DNA from: Planctomycetota bacterium
GTDB taxonomy: Bacteria; Planctomycetota; Planctomycetia; Gemmatales; Gemmataceae
NCBI GenBank assembly: GCA_016873095.1
Contig: VGYC01000016.1
Coordinates: 1 to 62,392 of the forward strand
Direction: 5' to 3'
DNA length: 62,392 nucleotides
Shown piece after piece: positions 51,218 to 59,694 of the stretch. Under the pieces are notes generated by a model. It had not been told where the DNA came from. It ran no database searches and worked only from the letters and a program-made list of their open reading frames with translations. How positions within the stretch are numbered: position 1 is the first letter of the stretch; each line of letters begins with the position of its first letter. The position numbers and the translations under genes were made by a program.

Positions 51218-53416
51218 ATGACCACTGCGGTTGCCACGGATCGTTTGCTGCTGAGCCGAGCGCGCGAGGTGCTGCGCCGGGCCGGCAATCCTTTCCGCAA
51301 CTACTTCGCCCGCAACCCGGATGACGAGATCTGTTCGCGCTTCCACGTGCCGGAACTTTTCGGCCATGAGCGCGAACAGCTGCTGCGCGTCGTCGATCTC
51401 TATCGCTATCACGCCAGCACTCATTCCGAGATTATCCCCGTCCTCGGCAACAAGGGCGCCGGCAAGACGCATCTGCTGCATTCCATCAAGCACGGCTCGG
51501 ACGGCGCCTGGCAACTTCTGGTGACGCCGGGAACCTATCAGCGCGACAACGACTTCCTGGAATATCTGCTATTTCAGATCATCGACACGCTTCTGGGCGG
51601 CGCCAAGCAGAAGGGCCGCCGGCCGCTCGAATTCATCAGCGAGGACCTGGGACGCAAGCTGCTGCACCAGGCCCTCGGCCAGGCGACGCGCGAAGAGCAG
51701 CTCGATCTGTTCCCGGCCCCGGGGCTGGGCCGCTGGACGCGCCTGCTTGGGATGGGCACATCGCAAGCCCAGGAACGCACGCAGTGGTTGATGGACAGCC
51801 TGTCGCGGCCGGGCAGCTACGCCTCCGGCTACGCGCCGCTGCGGCGCATCTGCGCCGAGTGCGACCTGGCCGGCGAGCGCGCCTGCGAACTGGTGTGCCG
51901 ATACGTCGAGCGCACCGAGAGCCACGCGACCGCCGGCCACATGCGCCGGCATATCCTGCAAGGCTTCGCCCGCGCCGCCTTGCTGGGCGACGAGAGCGAG
52001 CTGGCCAACTTCCTCACCTACGGCTTCGCCGAGCTTGACTTCAAGGTGCAGCCGAGCCGGCAGGACCTCGTCCTGTCGCTCTTCAAGGTGTTGATGGAGA
52101 TCCTGCTCAAGCTCAGGATCCCCGTGGTGGTGGCCTTCGATCAGCTCGAAGATCTGTTGCTGGTCCGCCGCAACGAGGAAGGCCATCGCATGGCCGAGGC
52201 GTTCTTCGCAGGCATCGTCCAGGTCATGCATCAGATCGACGGCATCTGCTTTCTCGTCTTTGCGGAGCGCGGCCTGTGGAACCGCTTCGTGCCGTCGCTC
52301 GATGGCTACATCCAGGATCGGCTCAACAATCCGATTCACGTGCCGGGCCACGGAACCATCAAGGCGCTGCGTCTGGAAGCCCCGCCCGCGGAGCTTGTGC
52401 GCATGGTGGTGGAAGCGCGGCTACGGCCGGCCCTGGAGGAACTGCCCGATTTCAACGATCTGCCGCCGTTGTTCCCCTTCAGTCAGGAGCAGGTGCAGCG
52501 CATTGCCCGCACCGAACCGACCTTGCGCGACATGCTGCAGCAGTATCGCCATCTGTTCGATCACGTGATCTATGGAGAGGCTCAGGCAGCATCGGTACAG
52601 TCGTTCGACGTCGCGAGAGGACAGGAGTCCGCGGTCAGGGGTCAGGAGCCCGGCGGCAGGAGGCAGGAGGCGGCGAGCCTGGTGCGGACCGTGCCGGCGA
52701 CGACTCCGTTGCCTCCGGAAGTCAAGTCGCTGGTGGTGGTCGAGACGGCGTCGCCGCCCGCAGCCCCGGCAGCGGCTCCCGCGACTCCGGCCATGCCCAA
52801 CTTGAGCGAGATGTGGGAGCAGCAGATCATGGCGGCCCGCAATCAACTCTCACCTGAGGGGGCTCTCACCGGCGCCACGCGCGAGCTGCAGTCCGGGCTC
52901 GGCGCTTTCCTGCAAGCCTGCCACGAGCACGGCGTGAAGGTCGGGCCGTGGCGCCTGCAACACGTCGTCGCCGAGTGGACCTTCGGCGAGCATCCCACCT
53001 ACGGCGTGCTGACCATCGGTCACTGGGTGTGCCGGGACGGCCAGCCGTGGAAGGTCGGCATCGGCCTGTTCCTGGGCCGCGGCCCCGGCAAGCCCAAGGA
53101 CCTCGAGATCAAGCTGTCCGCGCTGGAACTGTCGCCGCCGGTCGTCGATCATCTCATCCTGTTGCGGCCGGCCGACGACCTGGCTCTCACCGGCAAGAGC
53201 AAGTCGCTCTGGCAAGACGCCGACAAGCGCGGCCGGCACGGCCGGCTCGAAGCTGTCAGCCTCGACGAGTTCAGCGTCCTCTACGGCTTCCCGCGCTGGC
53301 TCGCCGCGGTCGGAGAAGCACTGCCCAACGGCCAGCCGCTGCCCAACCTCGCCGACCTCATCCAGGACCGCTGCGAGAAGCTGCTGGAGCAGGTATGCAT
53401 GCCAGCGTGCCCGTGA
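51218..53416 (+). CDS. Large P-loop ATPase with distinct C-terminal domain
   Basis: A 732-residue cytoplasmic protein. Its N-terminus (FRNYFARNPDDEICSRFHVP) leads to Walker A GNKGAGKT (77-84) and Walker B VVVAFDQLED (303-312). It has an extended helical insertion (about 130-270) between them, containing several Cys (CAECDLAGERACELVCRY). The ATPase part ends near 460. A Pro/Ala/Thr linker (about 465-530) holds a short repeat-derived segment RGQESAVRGQEPGGRRQE. The C-terminal domain (about 535-732) has no recognised fold. The overall look is of STAND/AAA-type ATPases used in defense or DNA handling. GGAGAGTTCC precedes the ATG. Convergent with the TPR gene. Confidence 0.82.
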   Translation: MTTAVATDRLLLSRAREVLRRAGNPFRNYFARNPDDEICSRFHVPELFGHEREQLLRVVDLYRYHASTHSEIIPVLGNKGAGKTHLLHSIKHGSDGAWQLLVTPGTYQRDNDFLEYLLFQIIDTLLGGAKQKGRRPLEFISEDLGRKLLHQALGQATREEQLDLFPAPGLGRWTRLLGMGTSQAQERTQWLMDSLSRPGSYASGYAPLRRICAECDLAGERACELVCRYVERTESHATAGHMRRHILQGFARAALLGDESELANFLTYGFAELDFKVQPSRQDLVLSLFKVLMEILLKLRIPVVVAFDQLEDLLLVRRNEEGHRMAEAFFAGIVQVMHQIDGICFLVFAERGLWNRFVPSLDGYIQDRLNNPIHVPGHGTIKALRLEAPPAELVRMVVEARLRPALEELPDFNDLPPLFPFSQEQVQRIARTEPTLRDMLQQYRHLFDHVIYGEAQAASVQSFDVARGQESAVRGQEPGGRRQEAASLVRTVPATTPLPPEVKSLVVVETASPPAAPAAAPATPAMPNLSEMWEQQIMAARNQLSPEGALTGATRELQSGLGAFLQACHEHGVKVGPWRLQHVVAEWTFGEHPTYGVLTIGHWVCRDGQPWKVGIGLFLGRGPGKPKDLEIKLSALELSPPVVDHLILLRPADDLALTGKSKSLWQDADKRGRHGRLEAVSLDEFSVLYGFPRWLAAVGEALPNGQPLPNLADLIQDRCEKLLEQVCMPACP
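52616..52674. repeat. Short GTCAGG-type repeat inside the ATPase linker
   Basis: Successive variants of CAGGAGTCCGCGGTCAGGGG make an in-frame run that encodes a RGQE/GRRQE-rich segment of the linker. It is probably an in-frame insertion of a dispersed GGTCAGGAG-type repeat. Confidence 0.5.
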
Positions 53417-53468
53417 ACAATGCTCGCGGCGTTTCGCTGTACACAGGCGTGGTCAAGGCTCCCTGGGG

Positions 53469-53528
53469 GTCCCTGGGGGGTTTCGCACACTTCAGAGCGC
53501 GCATTGGTGCGCGAAACCGCCAAGCGAG
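53469..53528. repeat. Palindromic interspersed element P, copy 4
   Basis: The right arm GTGCGCGAAACCGCCAAGCG at 53507-53526 matches copies 1-3. The left arm (TCCCTGGGGGGTTTCGCACA region) is diverged but still pairs. Left flank ACACAGGCGTGGTCAAGG and right flank TTACGCTTGTCTGG are shared with the others. It lies between two convergent stops. Confidence 0.75.
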
Positions 53529-53553
53529 GTTCTATTACGCTTGTCTGGGGGTG

Positions 53554-54420
53554 TCACTTCCGCCGTTTCCGCCGTGCCTCGCGAAAAGCCGCGTAGTTAT
53601 CGCGTGCCGTCTTGGTGCTGGGATGATCGCGGCCCAGCGACTTCTCGAAGATGCGCAGGGCGCGGCGATAGAGCGGATCGGCCTCGTCGTAGCGGGCCAG
53701 GCGCTTGCAGAGCACGGCGAGATTGCTGAGCGTGTTGCCAATGTCCGGATGGTCCTCGCCCAGCACCTTTTCCTTGATCTTGAGGGCGCGGCGGTAGAAG
53801 TCCTCGGCGCGAAATTCCTCGCCGCGCGCCTGCATGAGCGTGCCCAGGTTGTTGAGGATGACAGCGACCTCGACATGCTCCGCCCCATGGTTGCGTTGCA
53901 TAATGTCGAGGGCCGTGCGATACAGCGATTCCGCCGCTTCCAGCTGGCCCTGGCCTTCGAGCACGGCCGCCAGGGCGGCGCGATCGGCGGCGACTTCGGG
54001 ATGGTCGGCGCCGCGCCATTTCTCGCGGATCTCCAGTCCCTTGCGCGCCAGCGGCTCGCCGCGCTGGAACCGGCCGCGGGCGTGCTCCAGGCCGCCGAGA
54101 TTGTGATAGATCGTCGCTACCGACAGATGCTCCGGTCCATGCGCTGCGTCGAGGATGCGCAGGGCACGTTGATAGGCCCGGCCGGCCTCGTTGAACTTGC
54201 CCATGTACTTGTAGAGCACGCCCAGGTTGTTCAGGATCGTCGCCACCTCGACGGCTTGCTTTCCGAACGTTTTTTCGCCGGCCTTGAGTGCTTCCCGATA
54301 GAGAGCCTCGGCCGCGGCATATTCACCACGACTGCAACAAGCACCGGCCTCGCGGTCCAGCCGGCTCAGCCGATCGGTCGCCGATTCCGTTACCGGTTGC
54401 TTGACTCGTGCTCGTTTCAT
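53554..54420 (-). CDS. Kinesin-light-chain-type TPR protein
   Basis: A 288-residue protein with five or six 42-residue TPRs, each with the pattern LYREALKAGEKTFG...VATILNNLGVLYKYMGKFNEA. The repeats span about residues 30-270. The start at 54420 (MKRARVKQPV) has GGAGGCC upstream; the longer frame from 54573 lacks good support. The C-terminus is Arg/Lys-rich. TPRs bind partner proteins. It is a single gene, convergent with the ATPase gene. No enzyme domain is attached. Confidence 0.85.
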   Translation of the reverse strand: MKRARVKQPVTESATDRLSRLDREAGACCSRGEYAAAEALYREALKAGEKTFGKQAVEVATILNNLGVLYKYMGKFNEAGRAYQRALRILDAAHGPEHLSVATIYHNLGGLEHARGRFQRGEPLARKGLEIREKWRGADHPEVAADRAALAAVLEGQGQLEAAESLYRTALDIMQRNHGAEHVEVAVILNNLGTLMQARGEEFRAEDFYRRALKIKEKVLGEDHPDIGNTLSNLAVLCKRLARYDEADPLYRRALRIFEKSLGRDHPSTKTARDNYAAFREARRKRRK

Positions 54421-54581
54421 TTTGGCCGGGCCTCCTGCTTGCATCATATGCGGCGGGGCACGCCCCGGAACGTGCCAGCCGAAAGCAAGCTCTTGCGCCG
54501 GCGACACGTACGAGGTCGGCTGCATGTAGACGTGCAAGTAGTACGCCAGGATACGATTCTTGCCGTCCGGCAAGGCGAAGT

Positions 54582-56399
54582 CTAACGTGCCTCGATCCGC
54601 ACCACGGCATAGACCAGGAAGCGTGGCACGTCAAAGCGCAGCCGCCCCGCCGTGTGTTCCACCTTGAGTTCGACCGCTGTCGACTCTTCCGGCACCAGGA
54701 AGTCTACCTTGCCGGGCTGAAATCCCTTGGGCAGCGCCAGGTCCACCTTGACGCCGTCCGCCGCAATCGGATTCTCATCGACGATGCCGCGGCCGGCGCT
54801 CTTCGGCTCTTTCGGCTCCTTGCGATTGTAGTTGACGAAATGCAGGACGATGTCGTCTCTCAGCTTTGGCCGGCCGGCGGAGACACGCACGCTGGCGGGG
54901 GCTTCGAAACGGCTCAGCGTGTCCGGTAGCCTTGGCAACTCCTTCGAATGCTCAAAGACGCTCTGATAGGCGGCACGGCGCGCCGGCGTCGCCAGGTCGT
55001 CCGGCAACACGTCGAACAAGACATGCTTGTTGAGCAGCTGCATGCCCAGTTTCTTGAAGGCAGCGACGGCGGCCACGTCCCCGCCATATACGCTTTCACG
55101 CGGGAACAGCAGCACAGCCTCGGCGTAAGGCCGGCTTGCGTGGAACAGGCCGTCGTGCTTCTCGAGAAAATTGTAATAGCGGACGATCTCCTTGCGGGCG
55201 GCGAGGTCGCGAAAATTCGTGTAGAAGCCCATGGCGGCGCCCCCATTGGCCGCCATCTCGGCGATGGCCGTGCGGATGCGCGTCGATTCATACTTGCCCA
55301 GCGTGAACGGCTTGTCGTCGAATGCCCCGCGAATGTAACGGGCCTGCAATGTTCCCTCGCCCAGAAAGCCGGCTTTCAAATCCGTGTAGTACGCCGCTCC
55401 GCCAGTGCTGTACCAGGTGTAGTCCTCATCCTTGCCCCACATCTCCTTGGGCAGCAGGCAACGCTCGTCGCCGTTGATCTGGTTGAAGTCGCCCAGGTGG
55501 TTCCACTGCGCGAGGATGAGGTCCGGCTTCAGCGACCGGCCGTACTTGACGAAGACATCGTCATAGGCCTGTTTAATGCTGATCTGCGAAAAACGCAGCA
55601 TCTCGCGCCGGAGCGGTGTCGACTCCTTGGGATCGTGCCAGCCGACGATCTCCTTGAAGCGCACGGCGTCCACGTCCCTGATGTCGAGCGCGGCGAGTCG
55701 CTTCGGTCCCAGGTCGCGCAGATGCTGGCGGAAATTCTTCTGGCAGTGCGTGCACAGGCAGTTGTGCCGGTAGAAATAGTTGCTGATGAAGCCATCGACG
55801 CCGCGGGCGATACCGGCCTTCACCCACGCCTTGAGCACGGCGCGCCAGTGTGGATTGCTCAAGCAACCCCAGTACTCTTTCATGCCGCCGATCTGGTACG
55901 TGGTGTTGACGATGGGCGTGCCATCGGCGTTCTTTTCCAGCAGGTCAAGCGGGTTGGCCACGGGGCGCGGGCCGAGGGCCTTTTCATCCCAGAGATCGCG
56001 ATAGAACTTGAAGAAGCCGCGCGGCCCTTTGGGCCCGTCCGGATCCCCTACCAGGAACATGACGTTGAAATGCCCGACAACCCTGGCCTTGCGGCGATGC
56101 AACTCACCGTTGAGCTTCGTGAACCCGTCGCCGCACTCCGCCAGTCCGCGCACCGGGAAGTGGGCCGGGTACCCCTTGTACTCGGGAGTGTGTGCCAGGC
56201 TCCAGAAGTGGGCACCGTAGAAGCCGACCTGTGCAATCTGCGGCCGGGCGTCGCTGATGAAGTCGAGATAGCCCGGCTCGCCGTAGCCATCCCAGTGAGC
56301 GACGAGTCGCGTGAACTCCACGCGCGGCGGATTCTGTGCGCTGGCAGGCGTCTGCACTCCCAGCGTCGCGGCGAATAGACAGGTGGCGAGTTGTCGCAT
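54582..56399 (-). CDS. Exported TIM-barrel-like glycoside-hydrolase-type protein
   Basis: A 605-residue secreted protein starting MRQLATCLFAATLGVQTPAS, with a signal peptide and GGAGGAAACG upstream. It has the strand/helix rhythm of a barrel: IAQVGFYGAHFWSLAH, ARVVGHFNVMFLVGD, GVDGFISNYFYRHNCLCTHC, KPDLILAQWNHLGDFNQI and AMGFYTNFRDLAARKEIVRY. The pair CLCTHC resembles the Cys pair of putative GH29- or GH42-like planctomycete enzymes. The C-terminal 120 residues are a beta domain. The catalytic acid pair is not certain. It lies downstream of element Q. Confidence 0.75.
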   Translation of the reverse strand: MRQLATCLFAATLGVQTPASAQNPPRVEFTRLVAHWDGYGEPGYLDFISDARPQIAQVGFYGAHFWSLAHTPEYKGYPAHFPVRGLAECGDGFTKLNGELHRRKARVVGHFNVMFLVGDPDGPKGPRGFFKFYRDLWDEKALGPRPVANPLDLLEKNADGTPIVNTTYQIGGMKEYWGCLSNPHWRAVLKAWVKAGIARGVDGFISNYFYRHNCLCTHCQKNFRQHLRDLGPKRLAALDIRDVDAVRFKEIVGWHDPKESTPLRREMLRFSQISIKQAYDDVFVKYGRSLKPDLILAQWNHLGDFNQINGDERCLLPKEMWGKDEDYTWYSTGGAAYYTDLKAGFLGEGTLQARYIRGAFDDKPFTLGKYESTRIRTAIAEMAANGGAAMGFYTNFRDLAARKEIVRYYNFLEKHDGLFHASRPYAEAVLLFPRESVYGGDVAAVAAFKKLGMQLLNKHVLFDVLPDDLATPARRAAYQSVFEHSKELPRLPDTLSRFEAPASVRVSAGRPKLRDDIVLHFVNYNRKEPKEPKSAGRGIVDENPIAADGVKVDLALPKGFQPGKVDFLVPEESTAVELKVEHTAGRLRFDVPRFLVYAVVRIEAR

Positions 56400-56457
56400 G
56401 CGCGTTTCCTCCGGTTGGCGCCTACACATCCATTCGCGGCCCCTGTGCTCTCAGATC

Positions 56458-56520
56458 AGAGGCTGTCCGAAAAGTGGTCAGACCCCTTGCCCAACCACTG
56501 ACGCTTTTCGGACAGCCTCT
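56458..56520. mobile_element. 63-bp inverted-repeat element Q (MITE-like)
   Basis: AGAGGCTGTCCGAAAAG at 56458-56474 and its exact complement at 56504-56520 are perfect 17-bp arms around a 29-base centre. The right arm ends at the stop codon of the lipoprotein gene at 56520. No target duplication was found. A half copy exists at 33974. It could also work as a terminator. Confidence 0.75.
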
Positions 56521-57032
56521 CACTTGGCGATGGTGAATGAATTCAGAAATCTCTGGACAAGTGGATCGGATAGCTGCATCGCTTCTCCAATCGCGAGAAT
56601 CTGGTAAATCTTGCCGTCGGCGATCAGGATTCGGCCGCTGGCGAAGCCGCGCCTGGGTTTTTCGACTTCGATCTCAAACTCTCGACCCGGATGACCGTAG
56701 AACCTTTGTCCCGGCTTCCCGGTCGTCACGATGTTGCCATTGTGGGCCTTGGCGAGTTCGCGGATCGGCGCCAGCAGGTCAATGTCGACCGCGAGCAGCC
56801 TGCCAACGGAAACGGAGAAATCCTTGTCGGGAAACGGGACATTCAGCGTTGTCACCGCGATGTCGCCTTGCTGGGAATAGGTCGTCCGGTGGTCTCCGGG
56901 AAGCTCGATGCCGAATTTCCCTTCGGGCGAATCGAATGGACGCCAGATAACTTCACTATTCTTGACGCGATTGCCGCCGCAACCAAGCAGCAGGATCATC
57001 GCCGACGCGACCCCGAATGCCGTTCTGAGCAC
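56520..57032 (-). CDS. Exported lipoprotein, unknown function
   Basis: A 170-residue protein starting at GTG 57032 with a lipobox LLLGCGG at residues 14-20 (Cys18 lipidated). The mature domain has SPEGKFGIELPGDHRTTYSQ, VTTLNVPFPDKDFSVSVGRL, and GRILIADGKIYQILAIGE, a beta-rich pattern common in planctomycete lipoproteins. The stop codon coincides with the end of element Q. miaB ends 22 bases upstream, in the same direction. Confidence 0.75.
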   Translation of the reverse strand: MLRTAFGVASAMILLLGCGGNRVKNSEVIWRPFDSPEGKFGIELPGDHRTTYSQQGDIAVTTLNVPFPDKDFSVSVGRLLAVDIDLLAPIRELAKAHNGNIVTTGKPGQRFYGHPGREFEIEVEKPRRGFASGRILIADGKIYQILAIGEAMQLSDPLVQRFLNSFTIAK

Positions 57033-57054
57033 AGCGATGCCCCTCTCCGTGCCG

Positions 57055-58521
57055 TCAGATCACGACCGGCAGACTGACGCGGGATTCTCTCACGGAAGCC
57101 GCGGCCACGTCGCCGCCGATTCGTTCTTCCGTCACCACCCGGCCGAAGAGGGTCAGGGCACTGGTCTCCTCGATATCGACCTCGATCATCCGGCCGGTCC
57201 GTCGCTCGTTGCCGTCGAACACGACGATGTGATCCGTACAGCTGCGGCCGGTGAGCTGGCGCGGACCGGGGGAATCGCTCTTGAGCGCCGTCTTGCTCGG
57301 GCCTTCCACCAGGACCCGGACACGCTGGCCCTGGAATCGGCGGTTGTCTTCCTGGCTGCGCTGGTTCTGGACGGCAAGCAGGTCGTTATTGCGGCGGCGC
57401 TTGACTTCCTCAGGGATGTCGTCGGCGAACATCTCGTGCCCCTTGGTGCCGGGGCGCGGGCTGTACTTGAAGATGTAGCTGTTCTTGAAGCCGGCGTCGC
57501 GGACCAGGTCGCAGGTGCGCTGGAACGATTCCTCCGACTCGCCCGGAAAGCCGACGATGAAGTCGCTGCTGATGGCCACGCCCGGGACCTTGTCGCGGCT
57601 GCGGGCCAGCATGTCGCGATAGAACTCGACTGTGTACAGCCGCTTCATGCGCCTGAGCACGTCGTTGCAGCCCGATTGCGCCGGCACGTGCAGGTACTTG
57701 CTCACGCGCGGCAGGTCGCGCACGGCGTCGAGCAGGTCGTCCGACATGTCGCGTGGGAAGTTGGTGATGAACTTGATGCGCTCGATGCCTTGCGTGTCGT
57801 GAATCAAGGCCAGCAGGTCGCCCAGGCGATACTGGCGGCCGTCTCCCGCCTGGTGCTTGTAGCTGTTGACCGTCTGCCCCAGGAGCGTGATCTCCTTGCA
57901 GCCCTCGGCAGCCAGCTGGCGGACCTCGGCGGCGATGTGCGCCGGCGGCCGGCTCTGCTCCGGCCCGCGCACGCTGGGCACGATGCAGTAGGTGCAGAAC
58001 TTGTCGCAGCCGATCATGATGCGGACAGACGCCTGAAACGGCGACGGCCGCATCGACGGATCGCGCAGCGGATCGTAACTCTCGAAGCTGGCCTCGACTT
58101 CGTGGCGCGACTCGGTGCGGTCCAGGCTCAGGGCCATCGTCGGCTTGCCGGTGCGGCGCACTTCGTCAATGAGCTCCGGCAAGCGGGCCAGCTGCCCGGT
58201 GCCGCAGACGATGTCCACGTGTGGCGCCCGCCGGCGGATCAGCTCCTGGTCCTTCTGGGCCATGCAGCCCAGGACGCCGATGAGCGTTTCCGGATGACTG
58301 CGCTTGTGCCGGCGCAGACGGCCCAGGGCGCTGTAGATCTTGTCCTCGGCATGCTGGCGAACGCTGCAGGTGTTGAAGAGGATGACGTCGGCGTCGGTTT
58401 CCTCGCTGGTCAGGACGTACCCCTGCCGCCGCAGGCTGCCGACGACCAGCTCGCTGTCGAGCACATTCATCTGGCAGCCGACGGTCTCGATGTAAAGCTT
58501 CTTGGCCTGATTGGGGGTCAC
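57055..58521 (-). CDS. miaB: tRNA-2-methylthio-N6-dimethylallyladenosine synthase
   Basis: A 488-residue radical-SAM methylthiotransferase that modifies A37 of tRNAs reading UNN codons. N-terminal UPF0004 domain: YIETVGCQMNVLDSELV, FNTCSVRQHAEDKIYSALG and LGCMAQKDQEL hold the auxiliary Fe-S Cys residues. The radical-SAM Cys triad is GCDKFCTYCIVPSVRG. GQTVNSYKHQAGDGR and IVGFPGESEESFQRT follow. The TRAM domain ends the protein at about 415-480. It starts with GTG at 58521, overlapping the stop of a 46-codon gene by four bases. Confidence 0.96.
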   Translation of the reverse strand: MTPNQAKKLYIETVGCQMNVLDSELVVGSLRRQGYVLTSEETDADVILFNTCSVRQHAEDKIYSALGRLRRHKRSHPETLIGVLGCMAQKDQELIRRRAPHVDIVCGTGQLARLPELIDEVRRTGKPTMALSLDRTESRHEVEASFESYDPLRDPSMRPSPFQASVRIMIGCDKFCTYCIVPSVRGPEQSRPPAHIAAEVRQLAAEGCKEITLLGQTVNSYKHQAGDGRQYRLGDLLALIHDTQGIERIKFITNFPRDMSDDLLDAVRDLPRVSKYLHVPAQSGCNDVLRRMKRLYTVEFYRDMLARSRDKVPGVAISSDFIVGFPGESEESFQRTCDLVRDAGFKNSYIFKYSPRPGTKGHEMFADDIPEEVKRRRNNDLLAVQNQRSQEDNRRFQGQRVRVLVEGPSKTALKSDSPGPRQLTGRSCTDHIVVFDGNERRTGRMIEVDIEETSALTLFGRVVTEERIGGDVAAASVRESRVSLPVVI

Positions 58522-58658
58522 TGTCGCCGGCCCTCCATGCCTTCCTGCAACGGCGCAACTGCTCCCATCTCCTCCTCGTCTTCGTCCTGGATGGGAATAG
58601 CGTCCAGCGCGTCGGCTAAGATGGCACTTCGCAAAGAAGAATTGGAATTAGTCGGCAT
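58518..58658 (-). CDS. 46-residue acidic protein overlapping miaB
   Basis: Reads MPTNSNSSLRSAILADALDA and ends with an acidic stretch DEDEEEMG and GMEGRRQ. AAGGGGTGCCCCCG precedes the ATG at 58658. Its TGA overlaps the miaB GTG (GTGA), typical of translational coupling. A longer frame to 58862 is not supported. Function unknown; it may be an intrinsically disordered regulator. Confidence 0.65.
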   Translation of the reverse strand: MPTNSNSSLRSAILADALDAIPIQDEDEEEMGAVAPLQEGMEGRRQ

Positions 58659-58871
58659 CGGGGGCACCCCTTGCAAGTCCTTCATAAGGCTTATTCTAAC
58701 GGAAGTATGGCGGGCGCGGGAAGCGAGATCTGCATTAGCCGTGCGGCCAAGGAATGGTGGCGTGAATAACCCGGACTCCCTTCTCCCCCAGAGTACCGTG
58801 GGAAAAGTGACTGATATCGGGAAGTTATCGCTGGCTTCCAGGCATGGCTGGGAAAATAGCAAGGAGTCAAG

Positions 58872-59195
58872 ATGCAGGACTTCACTCTGATCGGCGCCGA
58901 TTCCACCGCCGAGTTGCTACATCGCCTCGAGCGATTCCTGGAGTGGTGGTACGGTCCTGGGAGGCCGGAATACGGTGATTCGGCGGACCTCACCAAGCGG
59001 ACTTTGCCCTTTCCTTTGCGCAGATTCTATGCGTTTGCCGGCCGTTGGCCTTCGCGAGAGCCAGAGTGCATGCCGTACCTCTACTCCGGGGCCGGTGGCC
59101 ATCATCTCTTGCCTCTCGATGAACTCAATTCGACGGCCGATGGCAAGCTGCGCTTCTTCATGGAGTACCAGGGGGACTGGGACGGCGTAGATTGA
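58872..59195 (+). CDS. SMI1/KNR4-like domain protein
   Basis: A 107-residue protein starting MQDFTLIGADSTAELLHRLE. The SMI1/KNR4 core LPFPLRRFYAFAGRWPSREP and the phrase LRFFMEYQGDWDGV are visible. The usual C-terminal part after this phrase is missing, since the frame stops two codons later. In bacteria, SMI1/KNR4 proteins are often immunity proteins of polymorphic toxins. No toxin gene is next to it, so it may be an orphan or truncated copy. Confidence 0.7.
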   Translation: MQDFTLIGADSTAELLHRLERFLEWWYGPGRPEYGDSADLTKRTLPFPLRRFYAFAGRWPSREPECMPYLYSGAGGHHLLPLDELNSTADGKLRFFMEYQGDWDGVD

Positions 59196-59205
59196 AAGAG
59201 CGAAC

Positions 59206-59691
59206 TTGATCTGGATCGCGGAAGCCTGCCGGTGTCCATGGTACGTGGGCGAGGTGCATGCCAGCGACAAGTACCTCTTCCTCAAGACAGATCGAGGCGC
59301 CGTTGTCCGCGTGGCGGTTCGCGATCCAGACGTGGCCAAGAGTCTGCGCGAGCGCGAGGCCGGTAGCCGGAAAGAGCGGCAAGCGAACATGCCTGTTTCC
59401 GTCCCTGTCGACCGTGACGCTCCTGGCTTCTACGTCCCCGCCGACACGCTGGAGGAGAGGATCGTTGCGACCGTGCTGGAGGTCCGCGACAAGACAGCAT
59501 GGAAGAATGCAACAAAGACGCTTTCGCGAACGCTGACCGCTCTTGAGGCTGAGTCGTTGCTCGATCGTTGCGATCGATTTCGGTCCAAGCAGGAACTGCC
59601 GCGCGGTTTTCGACCTGGTGAGGCTTATTCCACGGGCCTGCAGTTTGCCTGGGACCTGAGCTGGCGAGATACCTTGGAGGAAATTGCTTAG
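59206..59691 (+). CDS. Hypothetical protein in small-gene cluster
   Basis: A 161-residue frame from TTG at 59206, ten bases after the SMI1-like stop. GC-rich third positions and an uninterrupted frame suggest coding. Segments such as RGAVVRVAVRDPDVAKSLRE and GFYVPADTLEERIVATVLEV are plausible folded-domain sequence. The start codon is uncertain because there is no ribosome-binding site. I do not recognise it. Confidence 0.5.
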   Translation: MIWIAEACRCPWYVGEVHASDKYLFLKTDRGAVVRVAVRDPDVAKSLREREAGSRKERQANMPVSVPVDRDAPGFYVPADTLEERIVATVLEVRDKTAWKNATKTLSRTLTALEAESLLDRCDRFRSKQELPRGFRPGEAYSTGLQFAWDLSWRDTLEEIA

Positions 59692-59694
59692 CAA

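Noticed and set aside
54948-56378. 476-codon plus-strand frame over the TIM-barrel-like gene
   Set aside because: Shadow of the minus-strand gene with signal peptide and good ribosome-binding site.
56908-58890. 660-codon plus-strand frame over miaB
   Set aside because: Antisense of miaB, no motifs, and miaB is unambiguous.
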